DNA of 64,000 bases from Candidatus Hamiltonella defensa 5AT (Acyrthosiphon pisum). GTDB taxonomy: Bacteria > Pseudomonadota > Gammaproteobacteria > Enterobacterales > Enterobacteriaceae. A program made the translations under genes and the position numbers. Within the stretch, counting starts at the first letter, position 1, and each line of letters starts with the position of its first letter. A model generated the notes under the pieces. It did no database searches. It worked only from the letters and a program-made list of their open reading frames with translations, and was not told the DNA's origin. The DNA lies in the NCBI RefSeq assembly GCF_000021705.1, contig NC_012751.1, positions 1,414,006-1,478,005 of the forward strand, written 5' to 3'. This document shows positions 34,454 through 42,321 of this stretch, piece by piece.

Positions 34454-35389
34454 GTGAGCACCTTTTCTGATAAAGTACTTATAAAAGATACCTTAAAAGA
34501 ATTACATACCATTCAAGATTGGCTGCGCTGGGCCACCAGCCAATTCAATGCTTCAGATATTTATTACGGTCATGGGGCTGATAACCCTTGGGATGAAGCA
34601 GTACAACTCATCCTCCCTAGTTTATCGCTTCCTATCAATATGCCCAAAGAAATAAAAAGTGCACGATTAACCCTAAGTGAACGCCACTGTATTCTTGAGC
34701 GCATTATTCGCAGGATCAATGAACGTATTCCAGTAGCGTATCTCACTAATACCGCTTGGTTCTGTGGACAGTCGTATTATGTTAACGAGCAAGTTTTGAT
34801 ACCGCGTTCTCCTATAGGGGAGTTCATTGAGGATCACTTTTATGGTTTATTATCAGTAAAACCTGCTCATATACTGGATATGTGCACAGGCAGTGGCTGT
34901 ATTGCGATTGCTTGCGCAGAGGCTTTTCCTGAAGCAGAAGTAGATGCAGTAGATATCTCTAGAGGTGCTCTTGCTGTAGCCGAATGTAATATTGAGCAAT
35001 ATGGGCTTGAAAATAGAGTCACCCCTATTTATTCCGATCTATTTAACGATTTGCCCCGCATCACTTATGACTTGATTGTGACTAATCCTCCCTATGTGGA
35101 TGCCAAAGATATGAACGATTTACCGCCCGAATTTCTTTTTGAGCCTCGTCTTGGATTAGAAGCAGGAGAAGATGGTTTAAAACTAGTACAGCGCATATTA
35201 AGTAGTGCCGGAAGGTTTTTAAAAGAGAAAGGGGTATTGATTTGTGAAGTCGGCAACAGTCAAGGAAGTTTAATAGAAAAACATCCTGATGTTCCTTTTT
35301 TATGGCTGCAATGTCAGAAAGGGGGGGAGGGTTTGTTTGTGCTGACAAAAGAACAGGTGGATACTTATTTTTCCGGGCAGACATCTTAA
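34454..35389 (+). CDS. prmB: Ribosomal protein L3 glutamine methyltransferase
   Basis: 311 residues with a GTG start. The N-terminal helical part (LRWATSQFNASDIYYGHGAD) is typical of PrmB. The Rossmann SAM site is ILDMCTGSGCIAIACAEAF and the catalytic glutamine-binding motif is NPPYVDAKDM, separating it from PrmC by the preceding FCGQSYYVNEQVLIPRSPIG. It methylates a glutamine of ribosomal protein L3. In E. coli aroC follows; here it does not, and a short intergenic region leads to an orphan gene on the other strand. Confidence 0.93.
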   Translation: MSTFSDKVLIKDTLKELHTIQDWLRWATSQFNASDIYYGHGADNPWDEAVQLILPSLSLPINMPKEIKSARLTLSERHCILERIIRRINERIPVAYLTNTAWFCGQSYYVNEQVLIPRSPIGEFIEDHFYGLLSVKPAHILDMCTGSGCIAIACAEAFPEAEVDAVDISRGALAVAECNIEQYGLENRVTPIYSDLFNDLPRITYDLIVTNPPYVDAKDMNDLPPEFLFEPRLGLEAGEDGLKLVQRILSSAGRFLKEKGVLICEVGNSQGSLIEKHPDVPFLWLQCQKGGEGLFVLTKEQVDTYFSGQTS

Positions 35390-35516
35390 TTTATCCCTGG
35401 CAGAGACTTTGTATTTTGTGCACGCTTGCCGCAGAATCAGAGAATTATGAGGAGTTACGAGGCCCAAGCCTTTTTATGTTTTGTTGAAATTTTACTCCCT
35501 ATTTCTAAAATAAAAA

Positions 35517-35548
35517 CTCCGGTCATGTTCATTAAAACAATACCGGAG
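35517..35548 (-). terminator. Hairpin element shared with 42281-42311
   Basis: CTCCGGT (35517-35523) pairs with ACCGGAG (35542-35548), and on the minus strand is followed by TTTTTATTTTAG. It terminates the 35614-36156 gene. The loop and the upstream AATAAAT-TGT bases resemble the hairpin behind the unrelated gene 42322-44361, so the two genes share their 3' flank. Confidence 0.7.
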
Positions 35549-35613
35549 ACAATTTATTTAACTTATGGTTGTCTTCTTAATATAGTAGGTTTGTAAGGGA
35601 AAAACCTTTACAG

Positions 35614-36156
35614 CTACGATAAGCTGACAAATGTGAGCAAGTAGTTATCGTTATCGTTAACAGACGAAAAAGATGAATCATTGTTTGCAGGAATAAAATA
35701 TGTGTCCACGCCAGAAAAACCAGAAACACTTTCTTTTAATAATGGAATACCGTCATTTTTGTTAGCTGCTAAAACATTAATAAGATCCTCTATTTCTTGC
35801 ACCTGCAATTTGTCTTGATTTTCTTTTAGGACTATTTCCACTTCAAACAGAGCTGCTTCTATAGCTGCTTCAAATTTACGATGGATCTCTTCTTTTTCTT
35901 CACTAAGAGTCACGTTTTCGTGTTTTCTGTCTTTCAATTCATTTTTAAAATTCAATAGAAATTCATCCATTTTATGATCTGTTTCCAAAAAATATGTATC
36001 ATAATCCGCTGGTAAATTTAAAAAATCACCCCCGGTTTTTTTGATTTTCTCTGGTATTTGCTGAAAATACGCTATGTTTTTAGAAAAAACTTCTTCTTTC
36101 ATATGATCAATCCGGAAATCTTGGTCCTTTATTTTTTGCACGTGAACATTTAGCAT
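35614..36156 (-). CDS. Orphan protein, candidate effector
   Basis: 180 residues, not recognised. The sequence is charged and mostly helical in the middle (ELKDRKHENVTLSEEKEEIH, FEVEIVLKENQDKLQVQEIE), with a Ser/Asn-rich end (FIPANNDSSFSSVNDNDNY). No signal peptide, no membrane helix. The AAGGAAAATA ribosome binding site is of the same form as at the 5988 and 44361 starts, and the terminator is shared with the latter gene's. It is AT-rich and sits between core gene prmB and the split effector gene. Function unknown; effector status is inferred from context. Confidence 0.55.
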   Translation of the reverse strand: MLNVHVQKIKDQDFRIDHMKEEVFSKNIAYFQQIPEKIKKTGGDFLNLPADYDTYFLETDHKMDEFLLNFKNELKDRKHENVTLSEEKEEIHRKFEAAIEAALFEVEIVLKENQDKLQVQEIEDLINVLAANKNDGIPLLKESVSGFSGVDTYFIPANNDSSFSSVNDNDNYLLTFVSLS

Positions 36157-36288
36157 TTGTTATTTTCCTTATTTGTTAAAAAATACCTTTTCTGAATGCA
36201 TTCAGAGGATTTGATGCATTAACATATGTGGGTCTATTTTAATACATATTCCAAAAATTTAAAAATGATTAATTTTTATGAAAATATA

Positions 36289-36480
36289 TTTTTTAACCTC
36301 AATTCCAGATAATCATGGTTTTTTTCTGAATATTCAGTCCCTCTAAAAGTACATCAACCTGACCTGCGATATAGGCTTCTGAACGGGTTAAATACGCCTT
36401 CCCCCGTGTATTTAATGTCTGCTAACCGAGACAGCCTTTTCCTCGATAATACGCGCAATAATATCGTGTTCCAATCAATT
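36289..36480 (-). pseudogene. Unidentified gene remnant
   Basis: Two minus-strand blocks read as protein-like sequence: EHDIIARIIEEKAVSVSRH ending in a stop, then in another frame TRGKAYLTRSEAYIAGQVDV, LLEGLNIQKKTMIIWN before TGA. The composition is coding-like, and the pieces seem to belong to one gene broken by an indel. I cannot assign the family. The rest of 36157-36597 is AT-rich promoter-type sequence. Confidence 0.3.
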
Positions 36481-36597
36481 AACCTGTTTGAGCCTTTTAT
36501 AAATTTTTTAATAAAACATCATATATAAGTATTTTTTACTCTTTTTTTGCTATATTTTAAAGCGTTCGCCCTTCAAGAATGCTTAAGGAGAAATATC

Positions 36598-36804
36598 ATG
36601 TCGCTGTCTATTCAAAGTCAAAATAATGGTTTATCCCAGAAAGTGCTTAACGAAAGAAATATCGAATACGCGATTAAAAATCTGTCAAAGAAAAACACTA
36701 CCGATATGGGCGTATGGGAAACCATTAAAGGTTTTTTTTGTCGAACCAAAAAAACTCAAGTGCTAGAAAAAGTTCATGAGTTAACACATCAAAATTATGA
36801 ATGA
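36598..36804 (+). CDS. N-terminal STE translocation domain of a SPI-2-like effector
   Basis: 68 residues from the ATG at 36598, which has AAGGAGAA six bases upstream. The end of this ORF reads GVWETIKGFFCRTKKTQVLE (W40, F46, F47), fitting the WEK(I/M)xxFF signature that defines Salmonella translocated effectors (SspH1/2, SlrP, SifA, SseI, SseJ); SspH2 has [20 protein letters not shown] at the same place. The stop overlaps the next ATG (ATGATGA). The next ORF continues the STE domain by homology, so this is probably one gene split by a frameshift, or two coupled ORFs. The protein would be injected by a SPI-2-type secretion system into the insect cell. Family match is from memory of Salmonella sequences. 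Confidence 0.7.
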   Translation: MSLSIQSQNNGLSQKVLNERNIEYAIKNLSKKNTTDMGVWETIKGFFCRTKKTQVLEKVHELTHQNYE

Positions 36805-37466
36805 TGAACTTAATTAACACTGAATCAGCAGTAAAAAAAGTGATTGCTTTTTATCAACTCAAGCAAATGGCCCATCCTGTTTATCAAAATAAATTTCAAG
36901 CATTTATTAGACCAAAAAAAGACGGAGCATATACTTTTTCTTTTTTGATTCAAGATGCTATAGATGAAGATACGTTTGTCTACGGAAATACTGAAAAAGA
37001 TATTTCTGATATAAAAGAAAGAGAATTAACTAATGATAGTGACCTTTTAGACAAAAATATTCCTATCAATTGTGCTTTAAATAAAGTGTCGTATGATAAC
37101 AAGCTAAATAAACTAGAAGGGATTTCTCCTGCGAATCAAAAAAAAATCTTTCTACATTTATTGGATGGAAAAGTAAAACAAAAAATGGCGGTTTATCAGA
37201 GCTTGGCGCAAAAATGGATTTTATTACAAATGAAATGTTTTGATTATTATCACAGACCACTTTGTTTGCTAGATGCTATCCATATTACAAGCACAACAGG
37301 AGCGGAAAATGAGTGGATTTATGATTTTGCTGAATCCATTAATAATATTAAGATCAACATGCAAAAAGCAATTGCCGAAGAATTTAGTAATGAGATTAAT
37401 AAACCTGTTTATTTAAAGCCCTACGACTCACACTCTCAATTTGACTTATCAAAAACACATATCTAA
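36801..37466 (+). CDS. Continuation of the split STE-type effector
   Basis: 221 residues. The first 60 (VIAFYQLKQMAHPVYQNKFQ, AFIRPKKDGAYTFSFLI) align in style with the second half of the STE N-terminal domain. SifA has FFELKELACASQRDRFQVHN and SspH2 FELLRTLAYAGWEESIHSG right after the WExMxxFF helix. The remaining 150 residues are helical and not assigned; there are no leucine-rich repeats, and no WxxxE motif in the expected SifA position. The start overlaps the preceding stop by four bases. If the two ORFs were once fused, the full effector had about 290 residues. Read alone, it could still be made by translational coupling. Confidence 0.6.
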   Translation: MMNLINTESAVKKVIAFYQLKQMAHPVYQNKFQAFIRPKKDGAYTFSFLIQDAIDEDTFVYGNTEKDISDIKERELTNDSDLLDKNIPINCALNKVSYDNKLNKLEGISPANQKKIFLHLLDGKVKQKMAVYQSLAQKWILLQMKCFDYYHRPLCLLDAIHITSTTGAENEWIYDFAESINNIKINMQKAIAEEFSNEINKPVYLKPYDSHSQFDLSKTHI

Positions 37467-37649
37467 AAACAAGACTTTAGCGTCAATTTTTACTTCCTTG
37501 TCAATCCAAGTCAATAAACAATATCAATAATTTATTCTTAAAAAATTTTTGGCGTGTTTTAATAGATTCAATTCAATGTTATTCATGATTCAGGCTTAAT
37601 GACGAGCCGATTATAATGCCTCTATATCTTGCCCGTTTCAGAGAAAAAT

Positions 37650-37672
37650 TCAGGTTATCGCCTGATTTTTTT
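37650..37672 (+). terminator. Rho-independent terminator
   Basis: TCAGG and CCTGA form a stem around TTATCG, followed by seven T and preceded by AAAAA, so it could work on both strands. It lies 180 bases after the effector ORF in the 37467-37868 gap, where no other gene is seen. Confidence 0.5.
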
Positions 37673-37868
37673 AATAGTCTATATTTTGGTGGACAACCCG
37701 CAAAAGACAATTTTGCAATCCACGAAATTTTTGGGTATAAGCAAATGTCTGTGCGAGTTTTTTATCCATAGTGCCAGAACATAAATTTTGTAAGGCAAAT
37801 GAAGGATTGAGGTCCATTTCAATAATGTCAAATATATAGCTTTAACTTAACAAACGAGGTGCATTCAT

Positions 37869-38609
37869 GTGAACAATATAGAAAAAATTGCGAGAGAGGC
37901 TCAAGATACGGGGCACTCTTTGTCCGTTTTACCTGCGCAATTGCTCATGTTTTGGGAATCCTCACAGGAGCCGTGGGGTGTCAAGGATATTAATTCAAAA
38001 TATATTTACGCTAATCCTGCTTATTACCAACTTCTCAATATCAACCCCAAAGTGTTCTGTATTGCCGGACACCTTGATGATGAATTACCCTCTCCAATCG
38101 CGAGTTTCGCCTCTCATTTTCAGCAGCATGATCGCAAAACAATCGAGCGCAAGGATCGTCTTTGCTCCATTGAAATTCACCCCTATGAAACCGATCAACT
38201 GATGAGACTTTATTATTTTGATAAATATCCGCTTTATGAAGAACACAGTCGGCTTTGTATTGGGACCATTTTTCACGCTAGAAAAGTTGAGGACCTATTA
38301 CTAAAAAAACACTTATTATCACGTGCCAAGCCCGGCTACTTTTTATTTTATCCGCCAGAAAACGTATTTACCCAAAAAGAACTCGAGGTTATTTTTTGTG
38401 TGTTGCAAAATATGAGTAGCAAGCTCATTGCCCTTCATTTGGGATTATCACACCGTACAGTGGAAAATAAATTACAGGTCATATATCGTAAAGCAGGGGC
38501 TAACTCTTTATCTCAGTTCAGCGAGTACTGCAGGCATAAAGGTTATGATCACTATATTCCACAGACACTCCTGAGTCCGGTCAGTAAGCTACTTGATATG
38601 AGTCTGTGA
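37869..38609 (+). CDS. PAS-LuxR family transcription regulator
   Basis: 246 residues with a GTG start eight bases after GAGGTG. An N-terminal PAS-like sensor reads EPWGVKDINSKYIYANPAYY and LLNINPKVF (residues 34-62). The C-terminal LuxR helix-turn-helix reads FTQKELEVIFCVLQNMSSKL, IALHLGLSHRTVENKLQVIY (about 167-207). Enteric regulators of this architecture control host-association genes. The acylhomoserine-lactone domain is absent, so it is not a quorum-sensing LuxR proper. It lies downstream of the split effector and could regulate accessory genes; no target is demonstrated. The gene is intact. Confidence 0.85.
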   Translation: MNNIEKIAREAQDTGHSLSVLPAQLLMFWESSQEPWGVKDINSKYIYANPAYYQLLNINPKVFCIAGHLDDELPSPIASFASHFQQHDRKTIERKDRLCSIEIHPYETDQLMRLYYFDKYPLYEEHSRLCIGTIFHARKVEDLLLKKHLLSRAKPGYFLFYPPENVFTQKELEVIFCVLQNMSSKLIALHLGLSHRTVENKLQVIYRKAGANSLSQFSEYCRHKGYDHYIPQTLLSPVSKLLDMSL

Positions 38610-38699
38610 AAGCGGCTTATTTTAAAGACCTTAATGCAGTGATTCGCTGAAAGCCATAAGAGCAAATATCCCACCTCTATCAGGAACTTTGCTTTTATC

Positions 38700-38813
38700 G
38701 TAAGCCCTGAATGCTGTGCAGTTGAAAAAGAGATGATTTATCTTGATGAAAGCGGTTTTGCCAACGACATACCCCTGACTCATGATTATGCTCCCCGTGG
38801 AAGAAAAGGATAG
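38700..38813 (+). pseudogene. IS630-family transposase fragment
   Basis: The frame reads EMIYLDESGFANDIPLTHDY and APRGRKG before TAG. IS630 transposases have (V/I)YLDExGFxxxxxxxxGYAPxG, in which the Asp-Glu pair belongs to the DDE catalytic site. Only this segment remains, between the LuxR gene and xseB; 38610-38700 shows no clear reading. Confidence 0.65.
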
Positions 38814-38909
38814 AGCTGATATGGTTGGTTCATCTTCATCTGAAGATTCAATGCTACTATTTTAAAACCTATTTTCAATCTTGATCATTGATTTCTTTTG
38901 AGACCCCTT

Positions 38910-39200
38910 ATGCCAAAATTAACCTCTGCAAGCTCAGACTTTTCTGAGAAAAAAAAATCCAAAATAAAAAAAAATGCCTCGATCAGTTTTGAAACCGCCT
39001 TAAATGATTTGGAGCAGGTTGTTACTCGCCTGGAGTCGGGCAATCTTTCATTAGAAGAAGCCCTCAATGAATTCGAACGAGGCATCAAATTAACAAAACA
39101 AACGCAAAAAACGTTGTTAGAGGCAGAACAACATGTAAAAATTTTACTCAGCGATACCCCTGATGCGAAATTAAATCCGTTCACCCTTGATTCTGAGTAA
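38910..39200 (+). CDS. xseB: Exodeoxyribonuclease VII small subunit
   Basis: 96 residues. The core [52 protein letters not shown] is the XseB signature. The N-terminus is about 15 residues longer and lysine-rich compared with E. coli (80 residues). With XseA (not in the window) it makes an exonuclease degrading single-stranded DNA. The start ATG at 38910 is chosen by comparison. It heads the xseB-ispA-dxs operon, preserved from enterics. Confidence 0.94.
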
Positions 39201-39204
39201 TGGT

Positions 39205-40143
39205 ATGCCTGATAAAATCTCCTTTTCGGATCAACACACTTCCTTTGATTTTGATCAGCAGCTTTCAAAATATCAGAAACGTGTTGAGACGTACCTATCA
39301 AGTGCACTGGACAAATTGCCCGCCTATAATACTGTATTGCTAGACGTCATGCGTTATTCCACTTTGATGGGCGGTAAACGCTTACGTCCTTATTTGGTAT
39401 ACGCCACAGGGCAAATGCTCGGCTTGTCATTGAGCAATCTCGATGCGCCTGCGGCCGCTATAGAATGCATTCATTCTTACTCTTTGCTCCATGATGATCT
39501 TCCTTCTATGGATAATGACGATTTGCGTCGAGGAGAATTAACCGGCCATGTCAAATTTGGTGAAGCTAATGCCATTTTGGCGGGCGATTCACTACAATCC
39601 CTGGCTTTTTCGATTTTGGCAGATGACCGCATGCCAGATGTCGTCACAGAAGATAGATTAGCAATGCTATCTGAGCTTGCGCGGGCCAGTGGTGCCACTG
39701 GTATGTGTGGAGGGCAGGCATTAGATATGGCGTCTGAATATTTAGACATTTCTCTTGAGACCCTTGAGCTGATTCATCACCATAAAACCGGGGCTTTGCT
39801 TCGGGCCGCGGTGCGTCTAGGCGCCCTAGCCGCTGGTGAAACCGGGCGAAAAGCCCTTCCCTGGCTAGATCAATACGCCAAAAGTATCGGGCTGGCCTTT
39901 CAGGTGCAAGATGATATTTTGGATGAAATCGGGGAGGCCAGAAAAACAGGGAAAAAACCAAAATCAGATCAACAACGAGGTAAAGCGACTTATCCGGGCT
40001 TATTGAGCTTAAAAGGCGCCCAAAAAAAAATGGCGGCTCTTTATCAGTCTTCTTTATCTGCTTTAACAGTGCCTGAAGCCAGTGTCTATAACACGCTGCC
40101 TTTACAGGCTTGTGCTCACTTTATTTTAGAGCGTCATTATTAA
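39205..40143 (+). CDS. ispA: Farnesyl diphosphate synthase
   Basis: 312 residues. IspA condenses isopentenyl and dimethylallyl diphosphates to farnesyl diphosphate for quinone and undecaprenol synthesis. The first Asp-rich motif is HDDLPSMDNDDLRRG and the second QVQDDILDEIGE; KTGALLRAAVRLGA lies between them. The ATG at 39205 begins four bases after the xseB stop. A TTG start inside xseB would add six residues and is less likely. Middle gene of the operon. Confidence 0.95.
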   Translation: MPDKISFSDQHTSFDFDQQLSKYQKRVETYLSSALDKLPAYNTVLLDVMRYSTLMGGKRLRPYLVYATGQMLGLSLSNLDAPAAAIECIHSYSLLHDDLPSMDNDDLRRGELTGHVKFGEANAILAGDSLQSLAFSILADDRMPDVVTEDRLAMLSELARASGATGMCGGQALDMASEYLDISLETLELIHHHKTGALLRAAVRLGALAAGETGRKALPWLDQYAKSIGLAFQVQDDILDEIGEARKTGKKPKSDQQRGKATYPGLLSLKGAQKKMAALYQSSLSALTVPEASVYNTLPLQACAHFILERHY

Positions 40144-40169
40144 AAAATGTCACTTAGCATGAGTACTGA

Positions 40170-42038
40170 ATGAATTTTAATAAAGAAAAATATCCCACCT
40201 TAGCATTAGCAGAAACGCCAGAGTCATTGCGTTTATTGCCTAAAGAATCTTTGCCAGAATTGTGCTCAGAATTACGATCATATTTACTGGACGCGGTGAG
40301 CCAGTCGAGTGGGCATTTTGCATCTGGGCTAGGTGTGATTGAGCTCACCCTGGCATTGCATTATGTTTACAAAACGCCCTTTGATCATTTGATATGGGAT
40401 GTAGGCCATCAAGCCTATCCCCACAAAATATTAACAGGCAGACGAGATCAAATTGACCGCATTCGACAAAAAAATGGGTTACACCCTTTCCCATCTCGAG
40501 AAGAAAGTGATTACGATGTCCTTTCTGTGGGGCATTCTTCTACTTCTATCAGCGCCGGTTTAGGCTTAGCTGTCGCCGCAGAACGAGAAGGCTTAGGGCG
40601 AAAGATCATTTGCGTGATTGGAGATGGTGCCATCACAGCAGGAATGGCTTTTGAAGCCATGAATCATGCCGGTGAGCTCCACAGCGATATGTTGGTGATA
40701 CTCAACGATAATGACATGTCTATCTCAGAAAATGTCGGGGGATTAAACAATCGCTTTGCGCAATTATTATCAGGCTCATTTTATACTCGCCTTCGTGAAA
40801 AAGGCAAAAAAGCGTTTTCCGCTGCACCACCTATTAAAGCGCTTTTAAAACGGACAGAAGAACACTTAAAAGGAATGGTGGTACCTAGTACTTTATTTGA
40901 AGAATTGGGCTTCAACTATATCGGGCCTATTGATGGTCATCATATCTACACGCTGGTCCACATGCTTGAAAATATGCGCCATCTCAAAGGCCCTCAATTG
41001 CTGCATGTCGTGACAAAAAAAGGCAAAGGATATACACCTGCTGAAAAAGATCCGATTGCTTGGCATGCGGTTCCTCGATTTGATCCCCTGTCAGGGACTT
41101 TACCGAAAACGGTTGATTCGATACCGACCTATTCTAACATTTTTGGGGACTGGCTCTGTGATACCGCAGCCACTGACCCGCGATTAATGGCGATCACACC
41201 TGCTATGCGAGAAGGCTCTGGCATGGTGCGTTTTTCTCGAGAATATCCCAAACAGTACTTTGATGTCGCCATCGCTGAGCAACACGCGGTCACCTTCGCA
41301 GCGGGTTTAGCCATTGGAGGATACAAGCCCGTGGTCGCGATTTATTCCACTTTTTTACAACGTGCGTATGACCAGCTGATCCATGATGTAGCGATACAAA
41401 ATTTGCCTGTGCTCTTTGCGATTGATCGAGCAGGGCTAGTAGGTGCAGATGGGCAAACACATCAAGGCGCCTTTGATCTCTCTTTCATGCGTTGTATCCC
41501 CAACATGGTGATCATGGCGCCCAGCGATGAAAATGAGTGTCGGCAAATGTTACACACTGGATATCTGCATCCTGGGCCTGCAGCGGTGCGTTATCCCCGA
41601 GGTCAAGGCACGGGAGTGGCTTTGCAACCTTTATTTCCTTTAACCATTGGTAAATCTGAAATCAAAATTCAAGGGGAAAAGATAGCCCTTTTGTGTTTTG
41701 GGACTTTACTGAGTGTGGCGAGGGAAGTGGCTATTCATCTCAATGCCACTTTGGTCGATATGCGATTTATCAAGCCTTTGGATACTGAGTTGATATTGGC
41801 GATGGCATCAAACCACAGTCTTTTAGTGACAATAGAAGAAAATGTGATCAAAGGTGGTGCAGGCAGTGCGGTGAATGAGTGCTTGATGTCTCACAAAAAA
41901 ACAGTGATGCTTTTAAACATTGGTCTACCCGATCAATTTATCCCACAGGGGGAACAGAACGAAATGAGAGCGGCATATGGGTTAGACAGTCGGGGGATTC
42001 AAAAGCAAATTCAAGCCTATTGCGAATCTGAAATGTAA
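40170..42038 (+). CDS. dxs: 1-deoxy-D-xylulose-5-phosphate synthase
   Basis: 622 residues, E. coli-like length. A thiamine diphosphate enzyme joining pyruvate and glyceraldehyde 3-phosphate, first step of the MEP isoprenoid pathway; also feeds thiamine and pyridoxal synthesis. TPP-binding motif GDGAITAGMAFEAMNHAG continues with DNDMSISENVGG, the transketolase pyrimidine domain has AEQHAVTFAAGLAIGG and DRAGLVGADGQTHQGAFDLS, and the C-terminal domain has FIKPLDTELI. Intact, third gene of the operon, start 26 bases after ispA. Confidence 0.97.
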   Translation: MNFNKEKYPTLALAETPESLRLLPKESLPELCSELRSYLLDAVSQSSGHFASGLGVIELTLALHYVYKTPFDHLIWDVGHQAYPHKILTGRRDQIDRIRQKNGLHPFPSREESDYDVLSVGHSSTSISAGLGLAVAAEREGLGRKIICVIGDGAITAGMAFEAMNHAGELHSDMLVILNDNDMSISENVGGLNNRFAQLLSGSFYTRLREKGKKAFSAAPPIKALLKRTEEHLKGMVVPSTLFEELGFNYIGPIDGHHIYTLVHMLENMRHLKGPQLLHVVTKKGKGYTPAEKDPIAWHAVPRFDPLSGTLPKTVDSIPTYSNIFGDWLCDTAATDPRLMAITPAMREGSGMVRFSREYPKQYFDVAIAEQHAVTFAAGLAIGGYKPVVAIYSTFLQRAYDQLIHDVAIQNLPVLFAIDRAGLVGADGQTHQGAFDLSFMRCIPNMVIMAPSDENECRQMLHTGYLHPGPAAVRYPRGQGTGVALQPLFPLTIGKSEIKIQGEKIALLCFGTLLSVAREVAIHLNATLVDMRFIKPLDTELILAMASNHSLLVTIEENVIKGGAGSAVNECLMSHKKTVMLLNIGLPDQFIPQGEQNEMRAAYGLDSRGIQKQIQAYCESEM

Positions 42039-42142
42039 AAATCCGAATATCACCAGCAAAGATAAGGTTTTCTGGAAAGGATTTTTTGGCAGGAATCAGG
42101 TTAGTGAACCTTTTGTACCATGTCATAAAGAGCACTAAATGT

Positions 42143-42238
42143 GTGCCTGTCGACTACCGAATTGACGATAAAGACACCGGGAAAAACCAAAAAACCCTAT
42201 TTTGGGGAGAAACTCAAGCTAAAAAAAGCCCCATCTAA
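42143..42238 (+). pseudogene. Transposase fragment downstream of dxs
   Basis: The frame reads VPVDYRIDDKDTGKNQKTLF, WGETQAKKSPI before TAA. The start resembles the (L)PVNYRIYDKxxGKTKNDYF segment of IS4/IS701-like transposases. About 30 codons only. Its end merges with the dxs terminator. Confidence 0.4.
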
Positions 42239-42251
42239 GTGTTGGGGCTTT
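42225..42251 (+). terminator. Terminator of the xseB-ispA-dxs operon
   Basis: AAAGCCCC (42225-42232) pairs with GGGGCTTT (42244-42251), with flanking A- and T-rich sequence on both sides, so it may serve both strands. Confidence 0.7.
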
Positions 42252-42280
42252 ATCATTTATTTCTGCTTTTAAATAAAGTG

Positions 42281-42311
42281 CCGGTCATATTCGTCGTAAA
42301 AACACGACCGG
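42281..42311 (-). terminator. Hairpin element shared with 35517-35548
   Basis: CCGGTC (42281-42286) pairs with GACCGG (42306-42311). Read on the minus strand: AAATAAATGTATCCGGTC, a short loop, then GACCGGCACTTTATTTA. The copy behind the 35614 gene reads AATAAATTGTCTCCGGT then ACCGGAGTTTTTATTT, so stem and flanks align. It ends the 42322-44361 gene. Confidence 0.65.
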
Positions 42312-42321
42312 ATACATTTAT

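Noticed and set aside
36801..37466. Naming this ORF SifA
   Set aside because: Only the STE-like N-terminal part is similar; the WxxxE motif and the C-terminal CaaX box of SifA are missing.
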